A DNA stretch of 64,000 nucleotides from Panaeolus papilionaceus (GCA_015501605.1 JADNRZ010000002.1:992001-1056000); one strand, 5' to 3'. Positions 46,804-59,771 are shown, numbered from the stretch's first letter. Made by a program: numbers and translations. The notes: generated from the letters alone by a model not told the origin.

Positions 46804-48189
46804 TCAAAGCGAACTCGAAGAATTCAGTGCGCTCGAGTAACTGCCGGGCATTGAAGTCCCCAAGGTGCCGGCAGAGGTTGCACCGAAGTCCACAGTCAGG
46901 GTTCCTGGAGTTGATATATCGCAGTGATTATTAGGTTCTTCGAGCCAGCGACAGAATTCAGGGTAATCCGCAGCCAAGTAAGCCGCAATATTGAGTCCTT
47001 TCATACCCATTCCTTTGGTGGCAGTATGTCCGCTGAGTATTTTCTCAGTGGAAGTACCGGGTACTTCGGCATATGGTGTCAAGGGGGAGTACGAGTTCCA
47101 ATTGTAGTATCCGTCGACATGACCATTCAGGAGCATATCCTGGTCCTCAATTAGCATAAGTGAATGCAGATCGTTTGAGGCAGCATTTGCGTCCACATCG
47201 TGTATCGCACGTTCTATGTCCATAGGAGTGTCGAAGTACCCAGCAACAAAGTCATCAGGAGAATTCAAGAAGTCAGTAGCCGGATTTTCATCTTCGGGAT
47301 TGTCGCCAGCCAGACCAGAGGGCAGTGTAAACTGGGGACAAGTAGCCTCCCACTCTGTATCAGTGCCGGAGGAAGCCGTGAAGTACGGCAGTTGAGGAGT
47401 GAGGTTGTCGTTTTTAGGGACATCAAGAAAGACCTTCCAAGGCTTCTTACGAGGTTTCACAGAATCCGATAAGCTAGGCAGACGACGAGCCACTCGTGGT
47501 TTCTTAATCCCGGCCTTCATAGTTCGCTTCGCTGGACGCCCTAGCGGTTTTCCGGACGGTGTGGGGACGGTCAAGCTTCGGGGTTGAGGGGGTTTGGTTG
47601 AGTCCTGATTATCTGTTGGATCTTCGGGGGTTCGCTGTTTTGGAATAGTCAGTAGAGCATATTATAAAGAGAATATGCTACCTTATCTATGCTTTCCGAT
47701 TGTGCTTGCTGCGCTTGGAGCTGTGCCTGGGCTTTCATCGCTCGACCGCGAATGAGATTCGTGTGCTTGTCCTCCTTCGCCACGCGTAAGCCTATTAATT
47801 GGTTTATTCATGCCATGAAAGAAAATAAATATGCATATATATGCACCTCGGGAATGAAAATAGTCGTAGATGTGGCGACGATCGACACAGTATCTCTCCT
47901 GGAAGTCCTTTCTCACTGCAAATGTTGGCATTTTAGCACCTGGAACAATCAATGCTTCCATTTCTGCAACAAGGTCTGGTCCAAGTCTAATAGCGAGACG
48001 CTGAGGATTTACGCGACGCGTTTTTGGACGGCCATCGTCTGTGGTGTCCCAGATATTGTCGTCGAAAATGTCCTCGAGCGATTCTCGAGAACGCTTTCGA
48101 ATGCTGGGCGAGATGGGTGTGTCGTCAGTATTACTAGAATCCGAGAGAATGGCATCTTCTTCTTGTACGATGCTCGAGGGTGTCGCCAT
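46804..48189 (-). CDS. Homeodomain-like regulator
   Basis: Three exons from ATG 48189. The start is acidic and Ser-rich, with KRSRESLEDIFDDNIWD. A helical DNA-binding-like part follows: RLGPDLVAEMEALIVPGAK, MPTFAVRKDFQERYCVDRRH, IYDYFHSR|GLRVAKEDKHTN, spliced across an intron after HSR. The pattern of L/F spacing and the third helix (I-Y-D-Y-F-H-S-R) resembles a homeodomain (W-F-x-N-x-R), but the recognition Asn is a Ser and the Trp a Tyr. Basic stretches follow (GRPAKRTMKAGIKKPRVARR), AT-hook/NLS-like with G-R-P, then an acidic and Ser/Thr-rich C-half that could activate transcription. The end LGTSMPGSYSSALNSSSSL stops at 46804. About 415 aa. Confidence 0.65.
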
Positions 48190-48413
48190 CGACGAGTAGA
48201 GCGAGTGGGGTAAGAATGAATTCCAAACAAAATCAAATATCGAAAGGGGGGAACGCGCTCAAATGAGCAGTCACATGATGTGATGTAATATCAAAATCTG
48301 CTTGAACAAATGAACACATTCTCAATTGGTTCAAGGTAGCATTGGAGGAGTCGCAACAAAGAAAAAGAAAGTCCAGGGTTTCGTTTTCCGTCGTCGAGTG
48401 TTTCATAACAGGT

Positions 48414-51400
48414 CTAGAAATACAAACTTGCTGCAAATACAACTGGAAGGGGTCAACGGTCTAATCGTTATGATACCTTCCAAATCAACTCACTGTCTCT
48501 TTTAATTTTGTTCTGTGCTTCTTCCATCTTTTTGAATAACTCTGCGTCACCAATGACACGAGCCGCATCACGGACCTCACGACATGTCTCATCCAGTCTG
48601 GTAATAACTCTGACAATCGTGCCTTCCGCCACGTCAGTCAAACCCGTTATCTGTTCGAAGGGCTTTAAAAGGGTACTTCAGCTAAACACGTAACCCGGGG
48701 AGGAGCAAGAACTACGCACCATGCCTTTCGCCCATTCGTAAACGACCTCAACCAGGCCGAATTTTAGACTTGTTTGGAAATCTGCGGCAGCTACCTTGTG
48801 AGCATCTTGAATGCGACCAACTCTGTCACTTATGGCTAAAATCGCATCTCGACCTGTTTCGAGCTTGGGTGACAATAAAGGTTCTACATCTGTCTTTTCT
48901 TGGAAAACGAAACAAGAAAGTAAAGCGACAACTTCTTCCGGTTCGTATTCAGCGAGAGTGTTCTCCAGAATGAGCTCCGTAAGGATGAGCTCATTCGCGG
49001 AGTTGATCTAGGGCTATTGAGTGGAGGGGAATTAGATTGAGGGTAGATTAAGTACCTCGCATGCCACGCGACCTTTGAGAAGCACAGTCGAATTTTCGTC
49101 TATGAACTTCAAGTCTTGTAGTACTGCGATCCGTTGCTCATAATCGGGAATGAGCTCCAGGTTTTGATCAGATATTGCAAGCTTCAAGAAAGCGATGTTT
49201 GTCCGTAATACTTTCTGAGCATGGACGATGAGATACTGAAAGGAGATATGTCAGTGTCAGCAACCCCTCCTGGATAATCGCACTTGCATGGTTTTTAAAA
49301 TCAGGGCATTGAATGCACTGGTAGTGACCCGACCGAGCCATCAAAACGTCCCGTGCACGGATGGTCTCCTGAAATTCAAGCGCACGCATACGTCCCCACT
49401 CGACCTCAGGGATCATTTCATCGTGCCATTTGTTTTGGAGCACTTCAAGACCACCAACAGCTTCGCGCATCTTGGAAATGAGATGTCGATCCACGATGCT
49501 AGTCACATCCACCTACAGCACATGTGAGCAAGCTGCTTATCCGGAGAAATAGTACAGACAATTGCCACACCTTCTGTATTTGGCTTGTGACCCAAGCTAT
49601 GCTGGTTAATGGGACTATTCGCAGCTCATAGACTCCGTTTTCGATGCTGGCGTCAGGGAGCACTATCGGCCAGGTTGCGATTGGTGGTACCGCCCCTGTG
49701 TCAAGGTCATGGTCACCAGTCTTCATATCGGGATGCACATAAGCTAAAACAAAATAGGTTTTAACCTTCTCCTGTACTCCCGATTCATTTATGTGAGGAG
49801 GCGCGGCTTTCAAAATGATTGCCAAAGTATTCGTATAAAAATGCTGTGGAAAGACATCAATTAAGTTATGGCCAAAAGAGAATAAATCCCATACCTCGTC
49901 ACGCAGAACAGCAACACGACCCGAGCACAGAACCTTCGAGCCCTGCGCGCCACTTGCGGCCAGTCGGAGAAGGCTCTGGTTCATTTCGAAAATTTCAGTG
50001 GCTTGATCATATAAAGTTTCGATATCGCCAGAGCATAAGTCACATTCTATTTTCGGTAAACTGGAGAGCCTCTTCTCACTCTAGAAAAGAATATTATGAA
50101 CCTGGGTTTAAGGGCGGACACTTTTTCACCTACCTCGAGAACCTTTTTCTGTTGATCCGGTAATAGTCGTTGGGATGCATTTTCCGAAAAGCTGCGCTTT
50201 ATCATCTCTTCCACCCGTAAAGCCTCAACTCGGAGCAAGTTGAGTATCATGTTGTAGGTTAATCTAAACTGCGACGACAATTTCCCTGGGGTCCCAAGCA
50301 TCATCGTCTGCAGACTCGTTTGCTATGCGCTAAGATCAGCTAACATGCGCACCGACGCATGAAAATCAGCTTTTACCTCTGGAAGATTGTCATTGGCCAC
50401 AATAATAACTGTGCCAGTAGGATCAAGCCCTCTTCGGCCAGCACGGCCAGCCATCTGTGTGTATTCCCCGGGTAAAATATCTCTGAAGCTCTTCCCGTCA
50501 TGCTTTCGAATGTTTGAAAATACGACACATTTAGCAGGCATATTGACTCCCTATAAAAGCTACAAATGAATTGATATGTGTTCCAGGGGCTTTGAACATA
50601 CCATTGCAAAGGTTTCTGTTGCGAAGAGTATTTTCACCAGACCGCGAGCAAATAAAATTTCGACCAACTAACTAAGTCAGTCCCGTTCTTGTGATATCCA
50701 CAAAAAAGACGAAAACAGAAAACAAAAAACAACTTACTTCTTTGACGATGGGCAATAATCCACCGTGATGTATTCCAATTCCTCTGGACAAAAGATCGCG
50801 CATACGAGAAATTTGAGGTAGTTTCTTATCAGACCCTGAATAAAATTCAGTAATGAATGAACAACACATAGAACCAAAAATAATAACCTTTCAGTCGCGA
50901 TAATGCCTTTTCAATGGCAACATGGACTTCACTCTTCTCCACTGACGAACATAAGTCCGCATTCGTAAGGGTGGATGCATTCTCCTCGCATCTCTTCTTT
51001 GAAAGGGTGAAAACAACGACAGGTAGCAGTCCCTTTTTGCGCAAATGTCCCAGCAAATGAACGTAAAGATTCTTATCAGTAGCTGTGTGTATCGTTCTGG
51101 CAGGTGCGCCTCCTCCCCGAGCGGGTGCACCTCTCCCTCTGGCAGGCGCAGCACCACGCGTTTGACCCCTTTGAGGTGGTGCACCTCTACCACCTGTCCG
51201 TTGAACAGGAGCTAGCCCAGCGGCTTCTCTCTCTTTGTCCTGCTTACGTCTAAGGGCTTCACCTGCTTCTTTATATCTGCGGGGTGGGTGAGTAGACAGA
51301 ATATAACTCGGGAGGTTGGCATACCCTTGCGACACCCAATTCCGTCCTGCGTCGACAATTTTAAATAGGTCTCGCCCTGCATAGAGATAATGTTCGAGAG

Positions 51401-53153
51401 GTACTGGCCTCTGGGGTGTCGAGATAACGTATATGTCCTTCTTCTTCGTACGTCTGTGCATTATGTTAATATATGATAATTGGAGTGCAGACAGTGTCCT
51501 ACCCAACCCAGTCCGCGAATTCCTTGGTGTTTGGTACGGTAGCCGAAAGCAAAATTATGTTGACATGGTCTGGAAGCATAATGATGACTTCTTCCCAGAC
51601 AACACCTCTCTAAAGCAAGTCGTATTGGTCATCACTTAGAGCTGTATTCCACAAGAATCGACTCACCTCCGCGTCGTTGACATAATGAACCTCGTCAAAA
51701 ATCACGAATTCAACGTCACGGATGAGATCTGCGCCTTTATAAAGCATGCTTCGAAGAATTTCCGTGGTCATGATTAAACAACTAGCCTCTGGATTGATTT
51801 GAACATCGCCAGTAAGAATGCCTACAGACGCAGCCGAAAATGTTTGTTTGAAGTCGCGAAACTTCTGGTTTGACAGAGCCTTTATTGGTGACGTATAGAT
51901 GGCTCTAATACCCTGTTAGTGCCTATGTCCCTCTTTGAGAAGTGAACAAACCTAGTCATATGTTTCTCAGCTAGAGCGATGGCATACTCAGCCACAACGG
52001 TCTTCCCTGCTGAGGTATGTGCCGCAACGAACACAGAATCTCCCATTTCTAGATGATAAACAGCTTGCTTCTGGAACGTGTCGAGCTCGAAGGGATACTA
52101 CTCATGCTTAAGCTCGTGCACCAGGTTGATTGAAGGTCGTCTCACCTTGTGTGCCATCTCCGGAACCAGTTTATGAAAGTTTAGTAGTGGAGTATTCACG
52201 TTGATAACATGTGCCCAGTCCCTCTTTGCTACTGGTCGTTGGCGGCGGGTTGTGTTGGTGGTCTTGACTGGTCGTAACTTGAGGCGCTGCAATTTAAGAG
52301 GTAAGTCGAATTTCAAGTCTGTGTTATTCGGAGGGCCCTCACCGAAGTTGGCAGAAGATCGTCTATTCCTTCGCCTGTTGTCACCGCCCTCTCGTCAGTT
52401 TCCTCGAGATCAATGTGCGCGGGCGCCTGATTCAACGTCAAACCAACCCGAGACTGATGTTTATAATACACACTTCATCGATCACTTCATGATCGGCAGT
52501 TGTCCTCTCTTCTCTGTCCAAAAAGTCCCCTTCCACTGCTTCTCCTGGTAATCTCAAACCACGAGAGAATCCAGGCGGTACTGTTCGCAACCCCTTAACC
52601 TTATTGATCAACGGTCGTTCCGTTGACGTTTCTTCCAAACCTCCTGGCCAAAATGGAACATATCCCGATTTTCCCCTGACAAAGTTCTTAGACAGTGCCG
52701 GAGCGCGATCCAAGGAGGTCGATGTCAATCCAGTGGTAGCACGGGTTGCAGGAACCTGTCTGTGGATGAATAATGCCACAGAACAAATCATAGCAAAGTT
52801 TTGACCTCTACATATCCTGTCACCCTTCCTTCAATACCAGACCGAATAAACTCCAACGTCGTGGGGGAGGGGGCGGGTGATGAGGACAGCAAATTTGCAA
52901 CAGACAACTCATGGTTCCAGTGCCTAAAAGAGAAGGGTAAAATATAAACATCGTTTCCGTTCAATACTTCTTACCTTTGATAATTAGTTAACCAATGCAA
53001 TGGGATTTTCTCTGAGGGTAATAACAATCGACTTTGAACTGCTTCGTTGATTTTATCAGAACCAGGTAGCAAATCAAGGTCCAGGTCGTTCAAGATTTCA
53101 TGGGTATCTTCATGTCTAGGTTTTACAATCTTCTGAATGATACCCGGGTGCAT
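48414..53153 (-). CDS. SKI2: Ski2, DExH RNA helicase of the SKI complex
   Basis: Cytoplasmic helicase that feeds mRNA to the exosome for 3'-5' decay. N-part: [44 protein letters not shown]. The helicase core opens with [28 protein letters not shown] and [15 protein letters not shown]; Walker [20 protein letters not shown] box [23 protein letters not shown] motif [18 protein letters not shown]; then [50 protein letters not shown] and motif [19 protein letters not shown]. The arch insert holds RGG-type repeats. The DSHCT end has [44 protein letters not shown] and the terminal exon IVFAASLYF. The insert and N-part separate it from Mtr4. Start ATG 53153 ([10 protein letters not shown]) is the best choice, but an upstream exon is possible. 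About 17 exons. Confidence 0.9.
51085..51215 (-). repeat. RGG/GRGAP low-complexity repeat inside Ski2
   Basis: The minus strand encodes units such as [26 protein letters not shown] and GAPAR within the arch insert. GC-rich imperfect repeats; RGG-like boxes often bind RNA. Confidence 0.65.
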
Positions 53154-53784
53154 GACTGTTTCTAGAGATATCGAGACAAAATATCCATTCGTTGTTGTTG
53201 TAGGGTTGAAGAATGATTGATGATTCCGATGAAGGCAGGAGCAGAAAAACCACTGATCTAACTTCTAAGTGTAACACGCTCATAAGCATCCGTGAGAATA
53301 TGTGATGAGGTAAGCACACTTGACCTTTTAAGTTAGCAGCCACGAAACTTGACACGAAATTGACACATGCCATTGCCAGTACTACTTAGTGCCACAGACT
53401 CACACAGTGACATGGGGGGAATGTGAGAGACTCATATCGTGGCATTGAGCGTGAACAAAGCAAAGGAAATGTCATCAATATTACATGTAAAGGTAAGTAT
53501 TATTAATCTCCGATTGAATCTCACTTCTTGTCCTTCATCCACTGGCATTCATAATTAGGTCGACCTTGTCCAACGACTGCGCGAAACCTGTTGATAAATC
53601 GACAGGCTAGGCGCTGTAAATGTAAGTATTGCTGACCAGCTTGGACGCCCCATGGTCTTGGCTGTGATTGACGATGCCTTTAAGGCCCGACGCGATATCA
53701 CCTCCACCACTGGGAAATTGCGGTGGCGATAAGATAACATGCACAGTCGTGTGCTACCTGCAGGCATGTCAATACGACAGTTTG

Positions 53785-55273
53785 TTAAGGACGAGCCCCA
53801 AAGGAGATTAAATGCACGCACTGTTTTCGTTTTCTCGCATAAACGCACTGGAAGCGGGTGTACTGAGGGATTTTACCCTCTTCAAGCTCTTTCCAGCAAT
53901 TCCACTGGAGTTGTTCGAATGTTGCTTCAGTAACGCCGCTTCCTAAGACGAGCGGCTTGCTCGATGCAAAGAACGCCTGGAGGATCATGGTTACTCGCAT
54001 TCACATTCATGTCGATCCACGCACCTTCAAATCAACACGAAGCTTCTCATATACTTGAGCTTGGATAGGTGTGTAGTTGATCCTGTTCTGGGCGGTGTCG
54101 ATCATTGGAGTATAGAATTCTCGATAGACGACATCCTCGAAGGCAGGATTGCTTGAAATCCATTCATGCAGATGAGCTGCAGCGTTCGCATCTCCCCCGT
54201 TCATTAGAATCGCACTGCGAACCAGATTCATCCAACATGAAAACCATGGGGGCCCAGAAAGGTCCACCTTTATTAACCTTCTGTTCTCGTCATAAGTGCG
54301 GAAATCAAATTCTGATATGTCGATGAGCCCTCCAGGTCGTACGACATGGGTTATCTGTTGCAACATGCGGTAATAATCCTGAATCTGGTGTCTGACAGTC
54401 GGTCAAGTTGATACCAGTACCAAGCGTGAATATACGTACCCCTGAGGAAATCAGTCGAACGTGTACAACATTGAAATCTCCATAAAAATGCTCTAGTCCA
54501 AGGTTAACGTCGTCGACTTCGCTCCTAAATATGTCTATATGTTGAGAACGAATGCCAATTAGCAGTGCAATGTTACGGTTACCGAAGGTTGGGTGGCATG
54601 TCTCTGTAACAGAAACTTGACTGAGATAACTTTTATATGTAGAGCTCAGGTCAAGCTGACGCACTGGGTTTGCATTGGGATTAAGTCAACAGCTACAGCA
54701 CTGCAATGAGGAAAATCTCTGGCAACGTCTATTATCCTGTGGAAGGTTGTTGCTCTTTAGTACTTCAATCATTTACGAGAATTTGGACATGGTTCACCAG
54801 CTTCCACCGCCGCATCCGAGATCGAGGCACGTCTTCTGATCAGCAAATTCCTCCTCCGCCATAACCTCCGCCATAGGTGGGACATATTTCCCCCCTGTAA
54901 TTTCTGCCAGCATCGAGTGTTGCTTTTCTAACAACAAAATGAATGGAAATACAGCCAATGTCGAGTTACACGGACAGACATGTATAAAACGGACCATACC
55001 TAGGCGATCAAGCTCTTCATCATCTGCCGGGAGTCGATAGACATTGGAGTAACCATTAAGGTTTCGACCATATTCTTCTTTAAACATCATCTCTCGCACA
55101 TCGTCGGACAAGGGGAGAACAGATGGAGCAGGCGATGCAGAGCGCTGGGAGTGGAGGTCATCATGAGACGTCTGAGAGCTTGTGATGCTCATCGAGTCGC
55201 TGAATGGATCAACTGACATACACCGACTGTCCACAGTCTCGTTATCGCTATCGTAGCCCAGATCCATGTCCAT
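53785..55273 (-). CDS. SAM-dependent methyltransferase, tandem copy A
   Basis: Class I methyltransferase fold of a group often compared with LaeA. From ATG 55273: an acidic/Ser-rich start (MDMDLGYDSDNETVDSR), then REMMFKEEYGRNLNGYSNVY, RLPADDEELDRL, GGKYVPPMAEVMAEEEFADQ and the SAM motif KTCLDLGCGGGSW|IIDVARD. Next come FPHCSAVAVDLIPMQT, the short exon MPPNLR|SEVDDVNLGLEHF, YGDFNVVHVRLISSG, HVVRPGGLIDISEFDFRTYD and AFFASSKPLVLGSGV. About seven exons at the same places as in copy B. After QYTRFQCVYARKR, where copy B stops, this copy reads on for another 12 residues to the stop at 53785. The substrate is unknown; neither neighbour is a biosynthetic core gene, so secondary metabolism is not indicated. 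Confidence 0.88.
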
Positions 55274-55941
55274 AGCTGATCAATGAAGAAGGGGGACTGG
55301 AAGCTAGCTGAAGGGAGCACCGCACGTCGTGAAATAGCGATCTGTCTGCCTGTCTGTCGACTTGCTGCTGGACTTGGAAAGCTTTGTTGACAGCTAGTGG
55401 ATGTGGTGAGAGTTCATTTCGTTTTCTTTTTGAACACCTGTTCAACTATTCACACCGTCCACGAAGAAAACGTGATGGCACAAGTCACCGCAAGGAGCAT
55501 GGTGGATACTGGGTCGGCTCAGACGCTTGTTTATAAGTATTGTGTTTATCTATCCCACTACTCTTTTCAGGGAAGGCATCATCCCAGACCCATATCGCTT
55601 ATTGACAGCAAGACTTAGCGATGTCTGGTGAAAATACTGATTGCGTGGGTCCATGGCATTATGCATTGTTTACGCTCCATTGCGTTCGGAAATCCTATTA
55701 CTTGCATCTCTGCTGACTACCATGTTGGCGCTCGTGAAACCAACATCACGGGCGCCTTGCGTTATAATGGTCATTTCTACCCGAGTCGCCGGCGCATCAC
55801 ACCTGCATCGCTTTCGTGCTACTGGCACTCAGTGACCTTTACCGTCCCTTTACCGAACAAGTGTAATTATATAGATATATATAGTAGTGATATATGTCGT
55901 TATATCGAAGCCCCTCGACAACTATATAATACAGTACAATA
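55274..55941. other. Spacer between the tandem methyltransferases
   Basis: About 670 bp that holds the promoter of copy A and the 3' end of copy B. Plus-strand frames such as 55628-55963 look like chance. AT-rich near 55860-55950. Confidence 0.5.
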
Positions 55942-57426
55942 TTACCGTTTTTTTCTTGCATAGACCATTCTATATCGGCTGTACTGAGGAATTCTGTACT
56001 CCTCGAGCTCCGCCAAGCAATTTCTCTCTAAATCGTTAAACATCTCCTCTGGGATTCCACTCCCTAAAATCAACGGTTTACTTGACGCAAAAAATGCCTA
56101 AGAAATTCGTAAACGAAGCGTCCATAATAGGGTCATAGTTGGGGCACATGCGCTCACAAGTAAATCGTCGCGGACATACTTATATAGTCGCTTCTGAGCT
56201 GGCGTATCTTTAGTGGTATCGCGTGGATCAATTATTGGGAAGAAAAACTCTCGGTAAACCACATCTTCGAACGCAGGGTTATTCGCGATCCAGTCGTACA
56301 AGTGGAAAGCAGCGTCCACGTCCCCTCCACTTTGTATAACGGCCCGACGAACCAAGGCCATCCATCGAGCCAACCACGGCGATGTAAAGTTGTTCGGGTC
56401 TACAAAATGCTGACGTCGATTCTGATCATATACTCTGAAGTCGAATTCGGATATGTCGATTAAACCTCCGGGTCGAACGACATGGGCAATCTGCTGTATC
56501 ATATTGTGATAGTCGCGTATCTGTAACGGAAGCCATAAATATCTCTGGCGCCATAGAAATCCTACCCAGAAAAGACGACTCACCCCCGAGGAGACCAACC
56601 GGACATGGACCACATTGAAGTCTCCATAAAAGTGTTCTAGCCCAAGGTTGATATCGTCGACCTCACTCCTGTCAAAAGATGAAGAATCAGTCCGCGGTCA
56701 GAGGAATAAAAATACTGGTGGTACTCGCCTAAGATTATCAGGCATGTCGCTAACGTTTTTGCTATATCGTCAGATTATAGAATGACTCTTGTCATGTAAT
56801 CGAAGACATACGGCGTCTGCATTGGAATCAGATCCACGGCGACCGCGCTACAGTGTGGAAAGTCTCGAGCAACATCAAGAATCCTGTATAATGGTCCCAT
56901 TGTATTAGCCTCAAGGTTGTACCCGGATGCCACAATCGATTATGACTAACCAGGTCCCTCTGCCACAACCGAGGTCGAGGCAAGCTTTTTGTTCACCGAA
57001 GGGTTCCTCACGCATGACCTCTGCCATAGGAGGTACATATTTACCTCCCATGATGTCGGCCATCATCTCGTGCTGCTGATCTGAGTTAAACAAAGGAATA
57101 AAAACGGGATCATCATCAAAAGGTCGACGAAGAGGAAAAACAACCCTACCCAGTCGGTTGAGTTCTTCTTCGTCAGCGGGCAGTCGATATACGTCGGAAT
57201 AGTTGTTAAGGCTTCTTCCATATTCGTGCTTGTAGATCATTTCGCGTATGGAATCCGAGATGGACATCACAGAGGGAGCAGGAGACGCGGAACGCATAGA
57301 CTGTGTCCCGGCATGAGAGGTCTGGGAGCTGACCACGCTGATAGCGTCATCGTCAAAGGGGGCGAAGGATGGTGCTCGACTGTACACGCTCTCATCGTCG
57401 CTATCGTATTCGATATCCATGGACAT
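55942..57426 (-). CDS. SAM-dependent methyltransferase, tandem copy B
   Basis: Paralogue of copy A. ATG 57426 gives MSMDIEYDSDDESVYSRAPS, SASPAPSVMSISDSIREMIY, KHEYGRSLNNYSDVYRLPAD, GGKYVPPMAEVMREEPFGEQ and the SAM motif KACLDLGCGRGTW|ILDVARD. Then FPHCSAVAVDLIPMQTPDMP, SEVDDINLGLEHFYGDFNVV, YHNMIQQIAHVVRPGGLIDI, SEFDFRVYDQNRR and AFFASSKPLILGSGIPEEMF, ending RYRMVYARKKR at 55942. The intron after PDNLR (56669-56728) only keeps frame if its donor is GC (GCGAGT) instead of GT; copy A has a normal GT there. Same protein fold and likely the same kind of reaction; substrate unknown. Confidence 0.9.
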
Positions 57427-59771
57427 GAGGAGCAGTTGGGAGCAATCGAGAGATATGAAGTCGTGAATATTTGAGGTCGTTAACCTTCCTATTTGCAGTT
57501 GATTAGCTGCTTATATATCTACATCTTGGAGTAATGAAAGTGGAGAAGGCGCAAGCCCATCTCGGCGTCTTACAAGCAGCTTGCGCACAGGCGGATATGG
57601 AGTCAGAACCCGAGAAAGAAAGCGTGGCAGGTAGCCAAGTACCTAGATGGTGATGTTGGATCATAATACCATACCAGTAACCATCGCCGATGAATTAGGG
57701 ACCTATTTATAATTGTTTTTGGCTCCTGACTGCTAAGAACATGTCCTATGTGCTGAGCATCAATGACAAGATAGGTCGCAATTGACATTCACGAGCCAAT
57801 GCTCGAACTCAGGACGGATCAGGTAACGAACCTCCTGGATATATGCAGACGACCACATGTATACTACCCTTGGGGACCTTCCGCTCTAGACAAAGTACAG
57901 AATCTATCAAGCATCGGACGATATTCGCATCAAGCTTAATCAACGCCGGTCTTCATGGATGTGTTGCATGTTACTTATCATGGCAGCAAGATTTTACCTG
58001 ATTTCGCCTAGATCTCAAATATTTCTGTTTCGGTGTTTCTGGAATTGCAGGTGCTAAATATCCTCAACCATGTAGTAAATATTAATATAACTTCCGTTCC
58101 CCGCGACAGCACCTCCGCTATCTTCCACAATGGATCAGTGTAAGATTATATACATCATATGTATAAGATAGCATTACACGTCAATGTTGCTCCAATGTGA
58201 TTGTTGCTTCCAAATGCGACATATAAGCTAAAGAGAGGGTTCAGAAGCGTAAATAATTTCGATGCTAGCAGGATGGCATCTTGCAATGTCCTGTGGCAAG
58301 CTGATGAGAAAGCTAGCACCTCGGCCATCATAGTATTGACACAATGGCAAGAAATACCCGGAGTTTGTGCTCACAGCATAGAGCGGGATTCTAAAGCTCG
58401 GTTTCTATAGTGTCCTGATAACACTTCAAACGTCGCTCGAAGCCCGTGTAACATAAAATGGTCAACATTCAAACCCTGGCCATTGATTCGAACATTGAGA
58501 CAGCGCGTCAGTGCCGAAACCATTGCTCATGTTGCTTCGAACTTTGACAATAAATCGACGCTCCCACTCTTCGCCATTTCACCGGATATTAAACAACGCC
58601 CCCACAACTAAAAGTTGTGCTGTAATTTTCATCTCTCAACTGTCTCATTAAGCTACAGAAATAGTCGGCCAATCTTCTCCCGATCAAGACCAGTACCATT
58701 ACAATTCAAGGAGCCTCTACTTACCACCGCCGAGGGGCTTCAAGGAACACATGAGGCGTACATTGTACCTTCGATTTTGATCGGCCATCTTTATGGGTCC
58801 TGAGGGCGACGCAGCTAGCATTTTTCCGGATGTTTGGGGCTCTTCAACGGAGAAAGATATCTGGCTCCGACTCAAGAAATGACAGGTCTATGTCAACCTT
58901 TCAGGGTGTTTTTATAGGTTTTGGTTAAATTTGGTCATTTTTCCGTTCACCGGCGCTTCACTTCGTTTACCTAACAAGGTCCGTCCAGTAGCTCGGAGAG
59001 CATAGTTTTCGACGCGAAATTCTTGAGTTGGTGGAGGATGTTTTAGTCAAGACGTTCAGTCACGAATATTGCATGAAGTCTGACATAAGTACCATGCTGC
59101 AGATGAATATCCGGCTTTTATCTCCTTACCCTCACTATGTGAAATAAAATTGGACGTCATACTTGTGCTCAACTTCGGTCGCCTGTCTCTCACCCCGGGA
59201 TTATCCTGTTTCCCTCGCCAAATTTACTGGTGAACGTCTCGACGACAGTCGATTCACACAACTAGTGTAAACTCAAGAGGGTACATTTAAACGGGTACAT
59301 ACTTCCCTAGGCCATTGACAAGCCTGGGAGTAGGCTGTTGCAAGCAGTGCGTCTTTCGCCGTCTATCTGAAGTAAATTTCAAGCCACCAAAGTGGCTTCC
59401 TATCGACTAATTGAAAGATAGCGCGACGACTGAGTACGGAAGTTCCCTGATTAAGTGCTTCCTCCTTTTTAAACGCAGGTTCAAATTTCCTGACCGGGTT
59501 TCAGCAGGAGGGGCTCATTAAAACATCAAGATGACATGGCAGTTACCGAAATCTTGAGTGCACATCTTCAAAAAGAGATCTGACGAAGATTTGCTCGTCG
59601 GCTGGATCGCGTAAATCCGGTGGTTGATTATGTATGAATCCGGGGCGAGGGGGACAAAGACCCACAAAGACTCACCATGAACTGAGTGCATGCATTGGTC
59701 ACGAGTAAGATAGATAGATTAGATTTATATTTGCCTTGAAGGTCTGCTATTACTACCGCGTAAAAATTGTT
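57427..59771. other. Gene-free stretch of 2.3 kb
   Basis: Only short open frames (for example 58201-58410, opening on TTG, and 58615-58803) with no recognisable content. No third methyltransferase copy or transposon was visible. It holds the promoter of copy B and the 3' end of IST1. A B-box-like GGTTCAAATTTC at about 59480 is not part of any tRNA I can fold. Confidence 0.5.

Noticed and set aside
53116..53373. Upstream minus-strand frame as N-terminus of Ski2
   Set aside because: It is in a different frame with no plausible splice to [10 protein letters not shown]; an upstream exon stays possible but is unproven.
59470..59500. tRNA-like B-box sequence GGTTCAAATTTC
   Set aside because: No acceptor stem or A box at the right distance could be found.
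57427..59771. Possible transposon or third methyltransferase copy
   Set aside because: No terminal repeats, no coding remnants and no DLGCG-type motif seen.
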